NCBI GenBank assembly: GCA_016271365.2
Contig: CM057456.1
Location: forward strand, 163,408,501-163,472,500
Direction: 5' to 3'
Length of the DNA: 64,000 nucleotides
Origin: Neoceratodus forsteri
Lineage: Eukaryota; Chordata; Ceratodontiformes; Ceratodontidae
Shown: positions 11,771 through 22,629 of the stretch, piece by piece
Position numbering within the stretch: the first letter of the stretch is position 1
Layout: every line of letters begins with the position of its first letter
Notes under the pieces: model-generated
The model's input: the letters and a program-made list of their open reading frames with translations, nothing else
Databases searched by the model: none
Told to the model about the DNA's origin: nothing
Program-made: the position numbers and the translations under genes

Positions 11771-12130
11771 TGACGGGCAGCGTGCTTTAATATTAGTACA
11801 GTGGGGCTCGGGGCTGGGAGGGTCCATGTGACTGGCCATGGCCTTTGCGTGGGGCACCACCCTGCCTGGCACAAAGTTAAGAAGGGTTTTGTTGTCCTAA
11901 CTTTTGCTGGTGCATCCAGTCGTGTCTTCATCAGGGAGGTGTGAATATTGCAATGCAGGGAATATGCATGAGAACCCCTCATTTGCATACCCGCATTGCC
12001 ATAATCTACACCCAACACAATTAGTTTACATGGCACACTAGGGGCTTCTGAATATTGCCACACCCAAAGGCCATCACAAGTCTGGAGATGTGCAAGCACA
12101 TCTAGGGATGCACCAGCATCTCCTTTGAAT

Positions 12131-12942
12131 ATGTGGACCTTTGTCTGTGGTGTAACAGTCTCTACATTTGGTCATGTGTTACCAAATGCACACGCTGTAT
12201 GTTAAGCATGAGTGCTGAGTTCATGAAAATCCATCCTGGCAGTTTTTGAGACACTTTTTTGTAACTAAAATGGTAGCTTTAATTAACTTGTTTTGGAAGT
12301 CAGCACATATGAGACAAGAATAGACTGTCTTCAGATTACAACTATGAACCGTTGGATTTTTTCAGTTTTTGCTTTCTCTTGCCATTATTCTCTTTTCTTC
12401 CCTTATCTGTGCAACACCAGCTGGCATTCTGTCTCTCCACTAGCTGCTCCCTACTACACTGCCACCTGTGATCACTCAGGGGACTGTATCACAGCAGAAC
12501 AAGCTGGCTTCTCATTCTCCAGAGTGGAGAATGCACTCTGGAATGACAGTCCTTCTCCCCACGGCAGGCCCCAATTCTGAAGGCTTAGTCCCAAATCAGT
12601 CACCACCAGCCTTACAAGGGGTAGCTTTACTGCTGCCCTGGTGAGCCTGCTCTGTTTTAGGTTTAAAGATTTTGTTTGTTATTAACCTTTACTCAGAAAA
12701 AAACTCCTTGTTTTACAACTAATTCTTCAAGTGGCCCATGCATGCATGAGTTTCTAAAACATTAAAACTTATAACTTAAAATGCAAAAACAAGATTTCAT
12801 TTTGAAACCATGATGAAAAGGACCTGTTCTGAAGGAGATGTAATGAACCTGTAAGTGTTATAGCTTAAATTGCTGTAGTTGTTTTGCTATGCAATGGCAA
12901 AAGAAAATGATTGAAAGTGTGAGATATTTCATACTTTCACTA
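12131..12942. other. Unclassified spacer between FB-1 and L1
   Basis: No recognisable element. A C-rich stretch near 12,380-12,620 is followed by AT-rich sequence up to the L1 target duplication. The 95-codon open frame at 12,293 has no family signature. Confidence 0.45.
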
Positions 12943-12957
12943 ATTAATAACATTTTT
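12943..12957. repeat. L1 target-site duplication, left copy
   Basis: attaataacattttt, identical to 19,974-19,988. The two copies bound the L1 exactly. Confidence 0.93.
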
Positions 12958-12970
12958 TGCAGTTAATTTG

Positions 12971-12976
12971 TTTATT
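12971..12976 (-). promoter_or_regulatory. L1 polyadenylation signal
   Basis: AATAAA on the minus strand, 13 nt before the L1 3' junction, a spacing that fits 3' cleavage just at the element end. No A-tail follows. Confidence 0.6.
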
Positions 12977-13299
12977 GAGTTATTTCCATTTATAAAATAC
13001 AGTACAGTACAAGCATACTATGATTATATGCACATAATTGTATAATATACAGTATAAATAAAGAAGCATATTAACACCTTATACAACAATTGACATCAAG
13101 TGCTAAGTAGACTAATGTTGCAAAGATAAGTATGTATATAGGATGTTGCATTAATAAGATAAGATACTTGTACTGTTTATGTAAAAGGAAGAAAATATGT
13201 AATGGGTTATTATAAAATACATATTTATTTAACGTATATTAATATAACCACTTATAGGAGTTGCATGGAATAATGAATATATCATGCAATAAATGTAAA

Positions 13300-16200
13300 A
13301 TAATACCATAAGGAAGGGTTTGATAAAATAACTTCTCTATTTCTGAAGAAACTTTAAATAATCTTGCCAACATAAATAAAACTCATTGAGTCAGCCTTGT
13401 ATCAGATATGATATCCTTTCCAAAGAGGCATAATGGGTTAGGCTATCAGAATATCTGCCACAGAGGTATTGACTGAGTTTTCCATCTCATTAGTATCAAC
13501 CTTTTACCTGCATAAATAGAATATATAGCCATTTATGCTGGTATTGTAGTTAGTTTGTATTTTATCAATAACACAAGTAAACAGAATTTAGGTTCAAATG
13601 GAATGTGGCAGCCAATAATTTTAGATACCAAATTAGAGATAGACTGCCATAATTTGTATATTGGTTTACATGTCCATAGTATGTAGAAAGGTCTCCATTA
13701 GGTAAATTACATGCCAGCAGTTGTTATTAGATATTAAGCCCAATCTGTGCAAATGAGAAGGGTTCTATACCATAAATATAATATCTTATACTGTATCAGC
13801 ATGCTGCGAACATCTCTAAAGGTATAATGACAGGATTTCCAGCATTCATCTCATTGGGAGTTAGATATGTTATCTTTTAAAGCTGCATTCCATTTGTTTT
13901 GGCCTTAGAGATTGGTTCAGTAACATATCTCTAATTAGTTTATAAATCTTGCTGACCAACAGAGGAGGTAGTAATCCATGAGTTAATGTATAAAGAGTTT
14001 ATAAGTGGTTTAGTGATTTGTTGAGTAACATGAAGTGTATAGAGCGGATTTGCAGATATTTCAGAATTGTTTTGGAAATATGCCATTTTGCCTGCAAATT
14101 GCCAAAGGTATCTAATGTCATACCTTTATCATCAAGAATATCCTTCAAAAAATATATATTCTTTAGTTTCCAAGAGTTACAATATATGGTTTGTTCTCCA
14201 AAGTAATTTTTGAATTTCCCATAAAAGGTGTAAAAGTTATAGGGGTAGGGTCCATTTTAAGCCATTTATGCAATTTAAACCAATAATAAATAGATGCTTT
14301 AATTATGGGATGGTTGTTTATTTTAGAGTTTGCTGTGGAATATATAAAACTATTAGGTATTAGTCCTCTAGATAAGGAGGCTTCCATATCGAGCCATAAT
14401 GGCAAATTATAGTTAGGCTTAGAAAACCATTTAATAGTTTGCACTGCTCTGAATGCCCATAGATAGGCCATGAACCAGGGTAAACCAAAACCTCCTTTAG
14501 ACCAATGTGAGCATATTTAACCTGATTGAACCTAGAACTAGGCCCTCCCATAAAAAGTCTCCTACTATTTTGTCAATTTTGAAGTAAGCAGGGGAGATTT
14601 TAAGTGGGTTACAAGAGAATAGATAAAAATTTTAGGAGTAATATTCATTTATAGCAGCAATTTTACCAGGAAGAGAGGTTTAGATTCCTCCATTTATTTA
14701 GATTCATTTGGATATCTGTAAGTAAGGCTGTAGATTTAATTCCCATATTTTATTAAGGTCAGGACTGATTTTACCCTAAATAGGTGATGCCTGAGAAGCC
14801 CACGAAAACCTAGTAGGTTATTTATAGAGGATTGCAGCATTTATTTAACGGTAATATCTCTGTTTTTGATAGTTAACTTTCAAACCAGAAAGTTTAGAGA
14901 ACATATTAAATGTTTGAATAAATGGCTGTGCAGATAAATCTAGATTTTCAAGTAAAATAAGCATATCATCTACGTATGATAGAGATGTATAATCGTCGCC
15001 CTATAGGTATTCCTGTGATATCCTTATGTTGTCTTAAAGAGCAGCAAAGGTTTCTAGAGCTAAGATAAACAACGATGGCGAAGTGGGCATCCTTGTCTGG
15101 TTCCCCTTTCAAGTTTGAAGGGTTTGGATAGCGTAGAATTAGAAGAACCCTGGCTTGAGGATTTGTATAGAGAAGTTTAATCCAAGAACAAAAGCGATTA
15201 CTAAAACCAAAACAGCAGCACCAGATAAAGAAACTTCCAGTCTAAAGAATCAAAAGCTTTTGAAGTCAACAGCTATGGCTGCAGCAGGTGAATTAAGAGA
15301 TTGGGCTTTATGCATTAGATTAATTAAAGAAGCGAGGTGATCAGATCCTGTCCTACCTTTAACAAAGCCCACTTGTGACCTGTGAATTAATTTAGAGATA
15401 TGTGGTTCAATACGATTAGCTAAGATTTTAGCAAATATTTTACCATCTGTATTAAGTAAAGAAATGGCGATAATTCTCCGGTAGAGGTGTTATCTTTATC
15501 TTTTTGGGAAGAACAGTGATGATTGCTTGGTCATAGTATGAGGTAATACACCTTTCTTAGAGGACTCTATAAATACGTTACATAATATGGGACATAGTTG
15601 ATCTGATAAGAGTTTATAGAAATCCACTGGATAACCATCTCCACCAGAACATTTACGGATTTAAGCGAGAATAGTGCCGTCTTTACTTCTTCTTCAGTAA
15701 AGGTGCATCTAAGGAGCATATTGCGTCTTGGGAAAGTCAGGGAGCATTATTCTATCAAGAAAGGATGTAATATCTGAGTCTGATGCTGAAGAAAATGACT
15801 TATATAACCTTTTATAAAGAGGTCATAATCTCATTAATTGAGGATTCATTAGTTTGAATTCCGCCCACCTGATCTTTTAAAGCAGCAATATGACGCTCCA
15901 TTTGTTGCATTCTAAGTCTATAAGTGAGTATTTCCTCCCTTTTCCCCTCCTTCCCAATATTTATGTTTTATTCTTAATAATGCAATTTCTGTCTTACGAG
16001 CAATTATTTAATTGATATGCATGCGTAGTTGTAAAATTTCATAATGCAAAGGAGAAGAAGTATTGGGGTGAGGGTTAGCCATGTAAAGTTTTTGTTTTGC
16101 TTGAAGTAGATTCTCAAGATCTTTAATAATTTGTTCCTAGATTTCCTCCTATGCACTGCAAAGCTAATTATTTTGCCTCTTAAAGTATCTTTAAGAGCTT

Positions 16201-17054
16201 CCCAAAAAGTTCCATAGAGGTATCTCTTGGATCGTTATGAAGAATGAATTCTTCAATTTGTGTTTTAATCCAGGGTAAAAATTCTGGATCTTTAAGTAAT
16301 AAAGGGTCTAGTCTCCAAGAAAGATATTTTTAGGAAGGAGCCCCACATAAGTGAAAGTTTGACGGGGCATGATTGGATATAATTAAAGGAAGAATATTGA
16401 CTTCTAATATATTCACTGTAACTTTAGGGAGGTTAACCAGTAGTCAATTCTACTGTAGGATTGGTGACAAGGAGAATAAAAGATGTAGTCCTTGTCTCTG
16501 GGATGAAGGACCCTCCATATATCTGATAGACCCAGATCTTTCATTAATTGTACTACCAAGTTTAAGCTTTTAGGATGACTTTCACAAAGTTATTACTTTT
16601 ATCCATATATGGATCCAGAGTAAGATTAAAATCTCCTCCGATCAATAAAGGCGAGTTAGTCAAATTTAGTGAAATTAGCTGTTTAATCAACTCTTGAAAA
16701 AATTGAGGATTATCCACATTAGGCGCATAAATATTGACTATTGATAATGGACCTGTAGGAGTGTCAAAAGTTATAATGAGCCACCTACCATCCATGTCTT
16801 TCAAAAAATTAGAAGGTTTCCAATTTAGGTTTTTATGAATTAGTATCGCTACCCCTCTTTTTTTGTGAGCGGAGGCTGCAAAACCTGACCAACCCATTCC
16901 CGTTTTATCTAGAGTTGTCTGCATCCAAAAGTTTAGTTTCTTGCAATAGTGCAATTTGTATTTTATGTTTTCTGAGATTGTTAAGAATTTGCTTACGTTT
17001 ACTTGGAGTATTTAGTCCCCTGACATTCCAGGTACATATTGATAGATTAGCCAT
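13300..17054 (-). pseudogene. L1 ORF2: endonuclease/reverse transcriptase, broken
   Basis: This is the L1 ORF2 protein: AP-like endonuclease plus RT acting by target-primed reverse transcription. The start at 17,054 gives MANLSICTWNVRGLNTPSK, the standard N-terminus of the endonuclease, followed by ALLQETKLLD. Further on come FAASAHKKRGVAILIHKNL (~16,870-16,800), NIYAPN and LLIGGDFNLTLDP (16,648-16,611). In the RT, GFVKGRTGSDHLASL lies near 15,375-15,320, GTRQGCPL near 15,105-15,081 and the catalytic YVDDM at 14,976-14,961. The C-terminal KGGFGLPWF block is near 14,500-14,470. The length expected for ORF2 (~1,250 codons) places the end near 13,300. Several frameshifts separate these blocks. 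Confidence 0.88.
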
Positions 17055-19024
17055 CATATATAGGTATATAATATCTGTAATGAATTACATAAGAATTCAG
17101 TGGAGTCATATACCCAAGTAAGTCTAATAGTAGTCTGCAGATCATCTCTATATGTATATCCAGTGTAAAGAAATTGCTGGCAAGACATTGTAAAGACAAC
17201 CATTTAAGGGAATATATAGAATCTGCCTGATTACCTTCCTGAGTTTCTTCCGTGCAACTCCTTACTAACAAGCTAACTATATTATCTGTAAATAACAAAC
17301 TATGCAACAACAATACACTGAAATCATTTAGGATGAGCAGAGGAGAAGGTCGGTCTAGTCAGAAAGAAAAATACTCAACAGAAAAGGACCAAGACCACTC
17401 CTTTGTTCTCTAGGGCGAGCTTATCTAATAGGAACTGTGATAGTAAATCAAGAATTAAAACAAACTAGAGTACTATCCAGTTCACCTAAATAATAGATTG
17501 ACAATATGTCAAATAAAACAGAATTCGATCGTATTCTACTAAGATGAAATCACGATAGAATGGAACCTTTAAACAACCAATAGGATTCAATACTGAATTT
17601 TCACACTATAGGTGTAAATCTAGTTAAGTTTTATCAGCATAATCACCTCCAACATCATAGTAAATTCAAAGTTTGCTATTACAGCCAAATTTGGGAAAAA
17701 AATAAAAAAAAATTATGGGCCATGGTATAACCAAAATGCCGTTATTTTACGATAATAGATGTGGACTTGCATCCCAACATAGGTGCATCCTGACACATGT
17801 GCCTATAACTAGTAACTATACACCTGACATTGTATGAATCCCTCGTATATAAGTCACAGTCTTATATAAAGTTTTATAAGGATTTTATAATGTTCATGTG
17901 CTCTAATGCAAATGTAACGTATTAGGTTGAGATACACATACAGTGGGCCACACAAACAACTGTTAGCTTTTAATCTGTATAAAGTCTATCGATTCACTCT
18001 GGCAAACAAATTCCGCCCTAGTTATATTGAGTATATATATATAAAAAAAAAAAAAGTCTCTGCGGATTCGTCCAGTAAGAAGGTCCAATCATATTTGCCG
18101 TTATCAGGATACTTCTCTTTAGATGATTGCATATCATTAACCCTACAAGACCAGGTTAGAAATTTACCTTTGAATTGTGGGGCTAGGGTATAACAAAAGA
18201 GCCCTTACTTTACATTAATGTTATTAACATATTAACAATGCAAAGCGTCTCAACATTAAAGTATCAATTCACATATCGGTGTGACCATATACCTGACGTT
18301 ATTCATTTTCCTCATGTATTAGCCAAGGACTGTACAAAGCTTTACAGTGATCGTACAGAATATAAGAGGTCCTATACAGATGCAGCCATTTAGTTTAAAA
18401 TTAATGTATACATCAGGCCCCACAGACAGCTAACATTTATTACGCATATAAAAGCTAGCCAATACCGTTGACATATAGATTCAACAATGACTACGGAATT
18501 GTTAGAAAACAATTGCTGTCATCTCTGCTGTTTCACTGGTGTAGTAGCTCCTTTGTACTTGCTTTTACCACGGTGTTTCTTTTTGGGTGGTTCATTTATT
18601 TTTACAGGAGAGTTATCTGTGTTGCTATTCAAGAAGTCTCCATGGGGTTACTACCTACATCAGCTCCCAGTAACCCGTTTCTCTCTTTGGTTAGGCTTCC
18701 ATCGATTGTGTAAATCCTGCAGCAAAGCATATTTATTGTGCACAGGGACGTTGGGAATAGCCGAATATCAGAGATAGGGTTAGATACAGTGGTGCATGTT
18801 TTCTTTGGGCTGCAGCATCGTGATCTCAAATGGTCAAGTCAAATGACAACCGTTCTTTCACTCGATCAGATTGTCTTCTCTAGACACCTCAATAGAGTCA
18901 GCCAACTGCGACATATTTTCTCGGTGTCTTAACTGAAGTTGTGCGGAATCACCCTCATTCGGGAGCGAAGTTGTAGTAGCGTCCTCAATCTCTGGCTCCT
19001 CCTGGTGAGTTGTCGAGTGCATTT
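17055..19024 (-). other. L1 inter-ORF region with tandem duplication
   Basis: Almost 2 kb separates ORF1 and ORF2, much longer than in mammalian L1. The ORF1-proximal part (about 19,020-18,500) contains an acidic reading segment and a lysine-rich KKKHRGKSKYKG near 18,570, so ORF1 may continue past a frameshift. Beyond that are two diverged copies of a ~465-bp unit, with matching landmarks ttatgggccatggtataacc (17,714-17,733) and tgtggggctagggtataaca (18,176-18,195), and ccacacaaacaactgttagc (17,948-17,967) against ccacagacagctaacattta (18,420-18,439). Confidence 0.6.
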
Positions 19025-19736
19025 TCAAAAAGATAATAAGGATTCTGGAGTGTGAAAGTCCTTATATGAGTTACTATTGTAAACCCTCATTATTGCAGGG
19101 TATCTAAGGGAGAAGCGAAGTCCTGCTTGATGCATAATTTGTCTTGCTGGTGTATAGCCCTCCGTTTTATAGATAGCTCCTTTGAGAAATCACGATATAT
19201 ATATATTCTGTTACCTTGCCAAATAAGTTGTCCCAAGTCCGTGAATTCTGTAAAATAAGTTCAACATTGGCATAGTTAAGAAATTTGGCAATTATTGGTC
19301 TTGGTCTCTGCTGTTGCGGAGGGTTTGGGGCCTAATGATCTGTGCGCACTTTCTATAGTTAAATCGACACTGGCTTGTAGTTTGAGCAGTTGCGGCAGCA
19401 CTAGAGTCAGGAATATTATGGTATTGTTATTTTCCACTCCTTCAGGAAAACCGAAGATCCGAAGGTTATTTCTACGGTTTCTATTTTCATGTCCTCTAAT
19501 TTTACTTGAAGTTCCTTAATTATTCTGTCTTGGGATCTAATGGTGTTTTATGATCTTGTATTGAGACCTCATTGGTACAAGTTTTGTTTCCTGTAAAGGC
19601 AAGTCGAGAGTCAATAGCCTTCATAGTTTCGAGTTATGTTGTGTAGCAATTTTTAAATCGTTATGTCCATCGATAGCTTGGTGAGCATTTCTTCTATTTT
19701 CTGCAAGGAGGATAGCTGCAGCTCGGAGTTTGCCAT
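19025..19736 (-). pseudogene. L1 ORF1: coiled-coil RNA-binding protein, broken
   Basis: L1 ORF1 proteins form trimers through a coiled coil and bind the element RNA. From the ATG at 19,736 the frame reads MANSELQLSSLQKIEEMLTK, a heptad-rich start. Further down, after frameshifts, RNRRNNLRIFGFPEGVENN (near 19,480-19,425) matches the conserved RRNNLRI.G.PE signature at the head of the RRM-like domain. The segment ending near 19,025 reads KDFHTPESLLSF before a stop, typical of the C-terminal domain. Broken at several points. The downstream basic segment described in the inter-ORF entry might belong to it. Confidence 0.8.
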
Positions 19737-19939
19737 TGTAACGATCTGTAATAGGCCTTCCGGTTTTTAGATATCCCAGATCAGTAATCCAAACAAAGGA
19801 AAGAAAGAGAAAAAAGAACTTTAAAAACTTGCTGTAAACTTGTTCCAGTATTTGTTCACATTAGTAGAGTATTCCCAAATAGCTTAGATGGCTAAAGATG
19901 ATGTTAGATGGTGTTGATAAGTAGGAGCTCAGTAATCAG

Positions 19940-19973
19940 CCATCCATCTTGCATGGTGCCAGGCCACACCCCC
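19940..19973 (-). promoter_or_regulatory. L1 5' end with YY1-like motif
   Basis: The 5' terminus in element direction begins gggggtgtggcctggc and then catgcaagatggatggc. AAGATGG is the core of a YY1 site. Human L1 also begins with a G-rich stretch followed by an aagatggc YY1 site that positions its start, so this placement suggests the same kind of internal promoter. Function is inferred by analogy. Confidence 0.5.
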
Positions 19974-19988
19974 ATTAATAACATTTTT
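19974..19988. repeat. L1 target-site duplication, right copy
   Basis: attaataacattttt, identical to 12,943-12,957. Confidence 0.93.
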
Positions 19989-20172
19989 ATCATCAAATCA
20001 ATTTTCATAATACTTGCCATGAAATTAGCCCTAGTACTGAGACAGTGCATACCAAATTTCACAGTTATAGGGGCTATGACTACTGAGATATAAACTGTCA
20101 AAATCCCAATTTTTGGCATAAACAAACTCAATCTTATACAGGAATATCTATTTATCTATTTGTCTGTCTATA

Positions 20173-20204
<32 letters not shown>

Positions 20205-21108
20205 AAATATGTCCAAAATAACTGAAGCAAAATCATTCTGTAAGCATATACTACTGTAATGAAGTATGATGTTATGTTTAAACACAATCACGAAATAGCA
20301 TTTTGCAGAGCAGGAGGTAAAATGTCCCATGAGGTAGCTGAAGCAAATGCAGTTCTCCTATATTTAGATTTTCCTTCGGAAACTGTAACAATCTGTGATG
20401 AACACCACAAAGGAAACAACAGATAATGCACCCTTCATGTTTTCAATGAATCAGCAACAAGTTTCATGATCAAAGATTCCATCTTATATTTGGCCCATAT
20501 TCAGCAATGCTAACAATTACTGGACAAAAGCCAAGTACGCTTGTCATATACTGTATACAGGCAGCAATACTCAACAGGTGTGTGTTCACTGGTAGATTTA
20601 GGAACTCCTCTGGCGTGCTGATGCTTTATGTCAAAGCTGAGCATTCTTCATTCTCAATGCTCGCCAGAAGACTGCTTATATCAGCAACAAATGCAACATT
20701 CCACGGTGTGTTATTGCACTTATAAAATGGCCATGTATTACCAAGTGGCTTTGGTTTAGAAAATGGCTTTGTAAAATTGGACACCTGAACAATGAGGTGT
20801 TATAAATCAGTTGTTACAGCCTGCACAAATTAGAAAAGGAGTGAACGCATTCTTTGAACGGTTCTGTTATCTGTCATTCAACCAATTACTCCTCAGTTTT
20901 TGTGGGTAATTTCTTACTTTTCAGTCTTAGTTCCCTCATTCATTACCATGATACTTGAGGCTGGTTAGACTCACAACAACTATGGATGATTTTCAATGGC
21001 ATGTGTCTGTCTAGTGTGGCCATGTACTTATAGTGGGGCTTTATCAGCCCTAAACCCCACAGACAGTATTTTCAAAGATAGACACAGGGGCTAGGGATAT
21101 GTCCAAAG
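19989..21108. other. Unclassified sequence
   Basis: No recognisable gene or repeat other than a short TCTG/TATC microsatellite at 20,143-20,204. Open frames are short and lack motifs. Confidence 0.45.
20143..20204 (+). repeat. TATC/TCTG microsatellite
   Basis: A short tetranucleotide tract with interruptions, of the same motif types as 3,957-4,165 and 23,930-24,055. Confidence 0.9.
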
Positions 21109-21561
21109 CGCCAGATATTCAAACTGTGCCAGGCTGTGGCGCAAGTCTCAGCGCAGCTCAACTTTGGCTGAGCAGGGCACTGACTGGGCGATATTCAACG
21201 GAGCTGCGCCATGGCTCAGCATCGCTGGAATATCGCACCCCAGCCACCCGCAGTACACATGGCACAGTGGCACTGCACCAGCGCCAGTGGCCAGAGTGGA
21301 GGGGATGCGCTAGCGCAAGTTCCATTGCACTAGGCGCAACAACCGCGATATTCTAAAGTGCACATGCAAATGGGGCCATAATGTATGCAAGGTGCAAATG
21401 GGACCATTTGCATGTCATATGACCATTTGCATGCAGGTGTGCTGATCCCTGATGACTTGCACTGGCGCCTCGCCAGGCAGCAGCCATCGGGACCGATGCC
21501 CCTGCAGCATGGCATGAATGTCTCTACAGCCCGATCAAGGGCATTAGTAAAATAAAGAAAG

Positions 21562-21800
21562 ATTCCTATATCCCTGGTGGTGCAGTGGACCACTGTCTGC
21601 CTGATCGTGGGAATAAGTAACAAATATAAACAAATCCTATATCCCTGGTGGTCCAGTGGACGCTGTCTGCCCGATCACGAGCTTAAGTAAAGATATAGCG
21701 AATCCTATATCCCTGGTGGTCAGTGGACCACTGTCTGCCCGATCACAGGCTTAAGTAAAAAATGAAATAATCTATATCCCTGGTGGTCCAGTGGACCCCC
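21562..21800 (+). repeat. ~68-bp minisatellite, FB-2 left arm
   Basis: The box tccctggtgg begins at 21,571, 21,642, 21,710 and 21,777 (spacing 71, 68, 67). Each unit also has ctgtctgcc(c/t)gatc and an aagtaaa stretch. Inverted copies lie at 22,175-22,262. Confidence 0.92.
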
Positions 21801-21965
21801 TCCCCCCCGCCCACACTGATCCCACGCCCGCTCCCCTGGTCAGCGGCGGGCGGCAACACCACCCGCCTGCTGTCCCGCCGCCTGCTGAATGACACCATAG
21901 GTAGGGCTGTACGCCCCTGGTCCCACAGTGTGAGCCAATGGGCGTGCAGCTCTACTCTACACATT

Positions 21966-21997
21966 CAGATATGTGAATGGATCCATTCACATATCTG
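21966..21997. repeat. Perfect 32-bp palindrome at FB-2 centre
   Basis: cagatatgtgaatgga followed directly by its reverse complement, with no loop. It marks the centre of the element. Confidence 0.97.
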
Positions 21998-22174
21998 GAA
22001 TTAACTGACTGAGCTGCACACCATTGGCTCATGCTGTGGACCAATGGGCATACAGCCTGCAAGGTGTCAGTTGACAGGTGGTGGGGTGGCGAAGCGTATG
22101 GTGCTGCCGCCCACTGCTGACCGGGGCGGGGAGCGGGGCAGTTGGGATCAGTGGGTGGGTGGGAGGGGGTCCAC

Positions 22175-22262
22175 TTGACCACCAGGGATATAGGTTATTT
22201 CATTTTTTACTTAAGCCCACGATCAGGCAGACAGCAGTCCTCTGGACCACCAGGGATATAGG
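22175..22262 (-). repeat. ~68-bp minisatellite, FB-2 right arm
   Basis: Two inverted units with ccaccagggatatagg near 22,179 and 22,247, complementary to the left-arm array. Confidence 0.9.
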
Positions 22263-22629
22263 AGTCTTATTTTTTAACTGATGCCCATGATCGGGCATGG
22301 AGGGAAGCCACCACGGAGGTGCAGCGGGCTCGGGTGGCCACCCACAGGTGGCAGCTGCTGTGTTGCGCCTACAATATGGCAGCTCACCTGTGGGTGGCCA
22401 GCCGATACTCCTTTCATTTGGGAGCATCTTTGTGCAGTGTAAGTAGGGGTTGCACATGCATGGCTCAGCACATCCCGGGCTGAATATCAGGATGTGCAGA
22501 GTATGCATGGGCATGCCCCCCCTACCTGCGCCTGCATACAGGCTGATGCCTCCTGTGCATCTGGTTTATAGCGCGCAATTCCCAATTTGAATGTCGCACC
22601 TGGGTGCAACTCTTTTGAATATCTGGGCC

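Larger units (their letters stand above)
6155..12130. mobile_element. Foldback element FB-1, interrupted by CR1-1
   Basis: The left arm (6,155-6,945) and right arm (about 11,092-12,130) are inverted relatives. The ends read ggaggcatattca on the left and, reversed, ggtccacatattca on the right. Each arm contains a ~60-bp minisatellite whose box is ccatagtgtagtgtccc on the left and its complement on the right. Near the centre the 20-mer agagaaaaccctggcagtct (11,157-11,176) recurs inverted at about 11,342-11,361, so the palindrome centre lies near 11,260. The ~4.1 kb between is a CR1 inserted in the left arm. No transposase is encoded; the element is presumably non-autonomous. Superfamily and exact target duplication were not established; a 4-5 bp tttg-like duplication is only a guess. 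Confidence 0.65.
12958..19973 (-). mobile_element. Full-length L1-clade retrotransposon (decayed ORFs)
   Basis: A 7,016-bp minus-strand element bounded by perfect 15-bp duplications. In its own direction it has a 5' UTR starting at 19,973 with gggggtgtggcctgg, ORF1 from 19,736, an unusually long ~1.9 kb inter-ORF interval containing a tandem duplication, ORF2 from 17,054 to about 13,300, and a 3' UTR. An AATAAA lies at 12,971-12,976. There is no poly(A) tail at the 3' junction, unusual for mammalian L1. The flanks rejoin cleanly without it. ORFs contain frameshifts and stops. The exact duplications show complete, single-event insertion and imply it is not among the oldest elements here. Confidence 0.92.
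21109..22629. mobile_element. Foldback element FB-2
   Basis: A ~1.5 kb inverted-repeat element. The ends read cgccagatattcaaa and, reversed, ggcccagatattcaaa. The left arm has four and the right arm two inverted copies of a ~68-bp minisatellite with box tatccctggtggtccagtgg. The centre is a perfect 32-bp palindrome at 21,966-21,997 flanked by inverted G/C-rich arms. The arms are clearly more CpG- and GC-rich than the surroundings. No protein is encoded. Flanks ccaaag (left) and ccaag (right) could be a degraded target duplication. The plan (short end, spacer, minisatellite, centre) matches FB-1, although the repeat units differ. Confidence 0.8.

Noticed and set aside
19989..20110. Segment with accaaatttcacagttatag... 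as part of the L1
   Set aside because: It lies outside the 15-bp duplication and is continuous with the left flank once the L1 is removed.
20300..20960. Possible host exon region between the L1 and FB-2
   Set aside because: The sequence looks unique, but no frame longer than ~70 codons, no paired splice sites and no recognisable protein motif were found.
21562..22262. CRISPR-like array
   Set aside because: The repeats are contiguous ~68-bp units without unique spacers, occur inverted on both arms, and the DNA is vertebrate.
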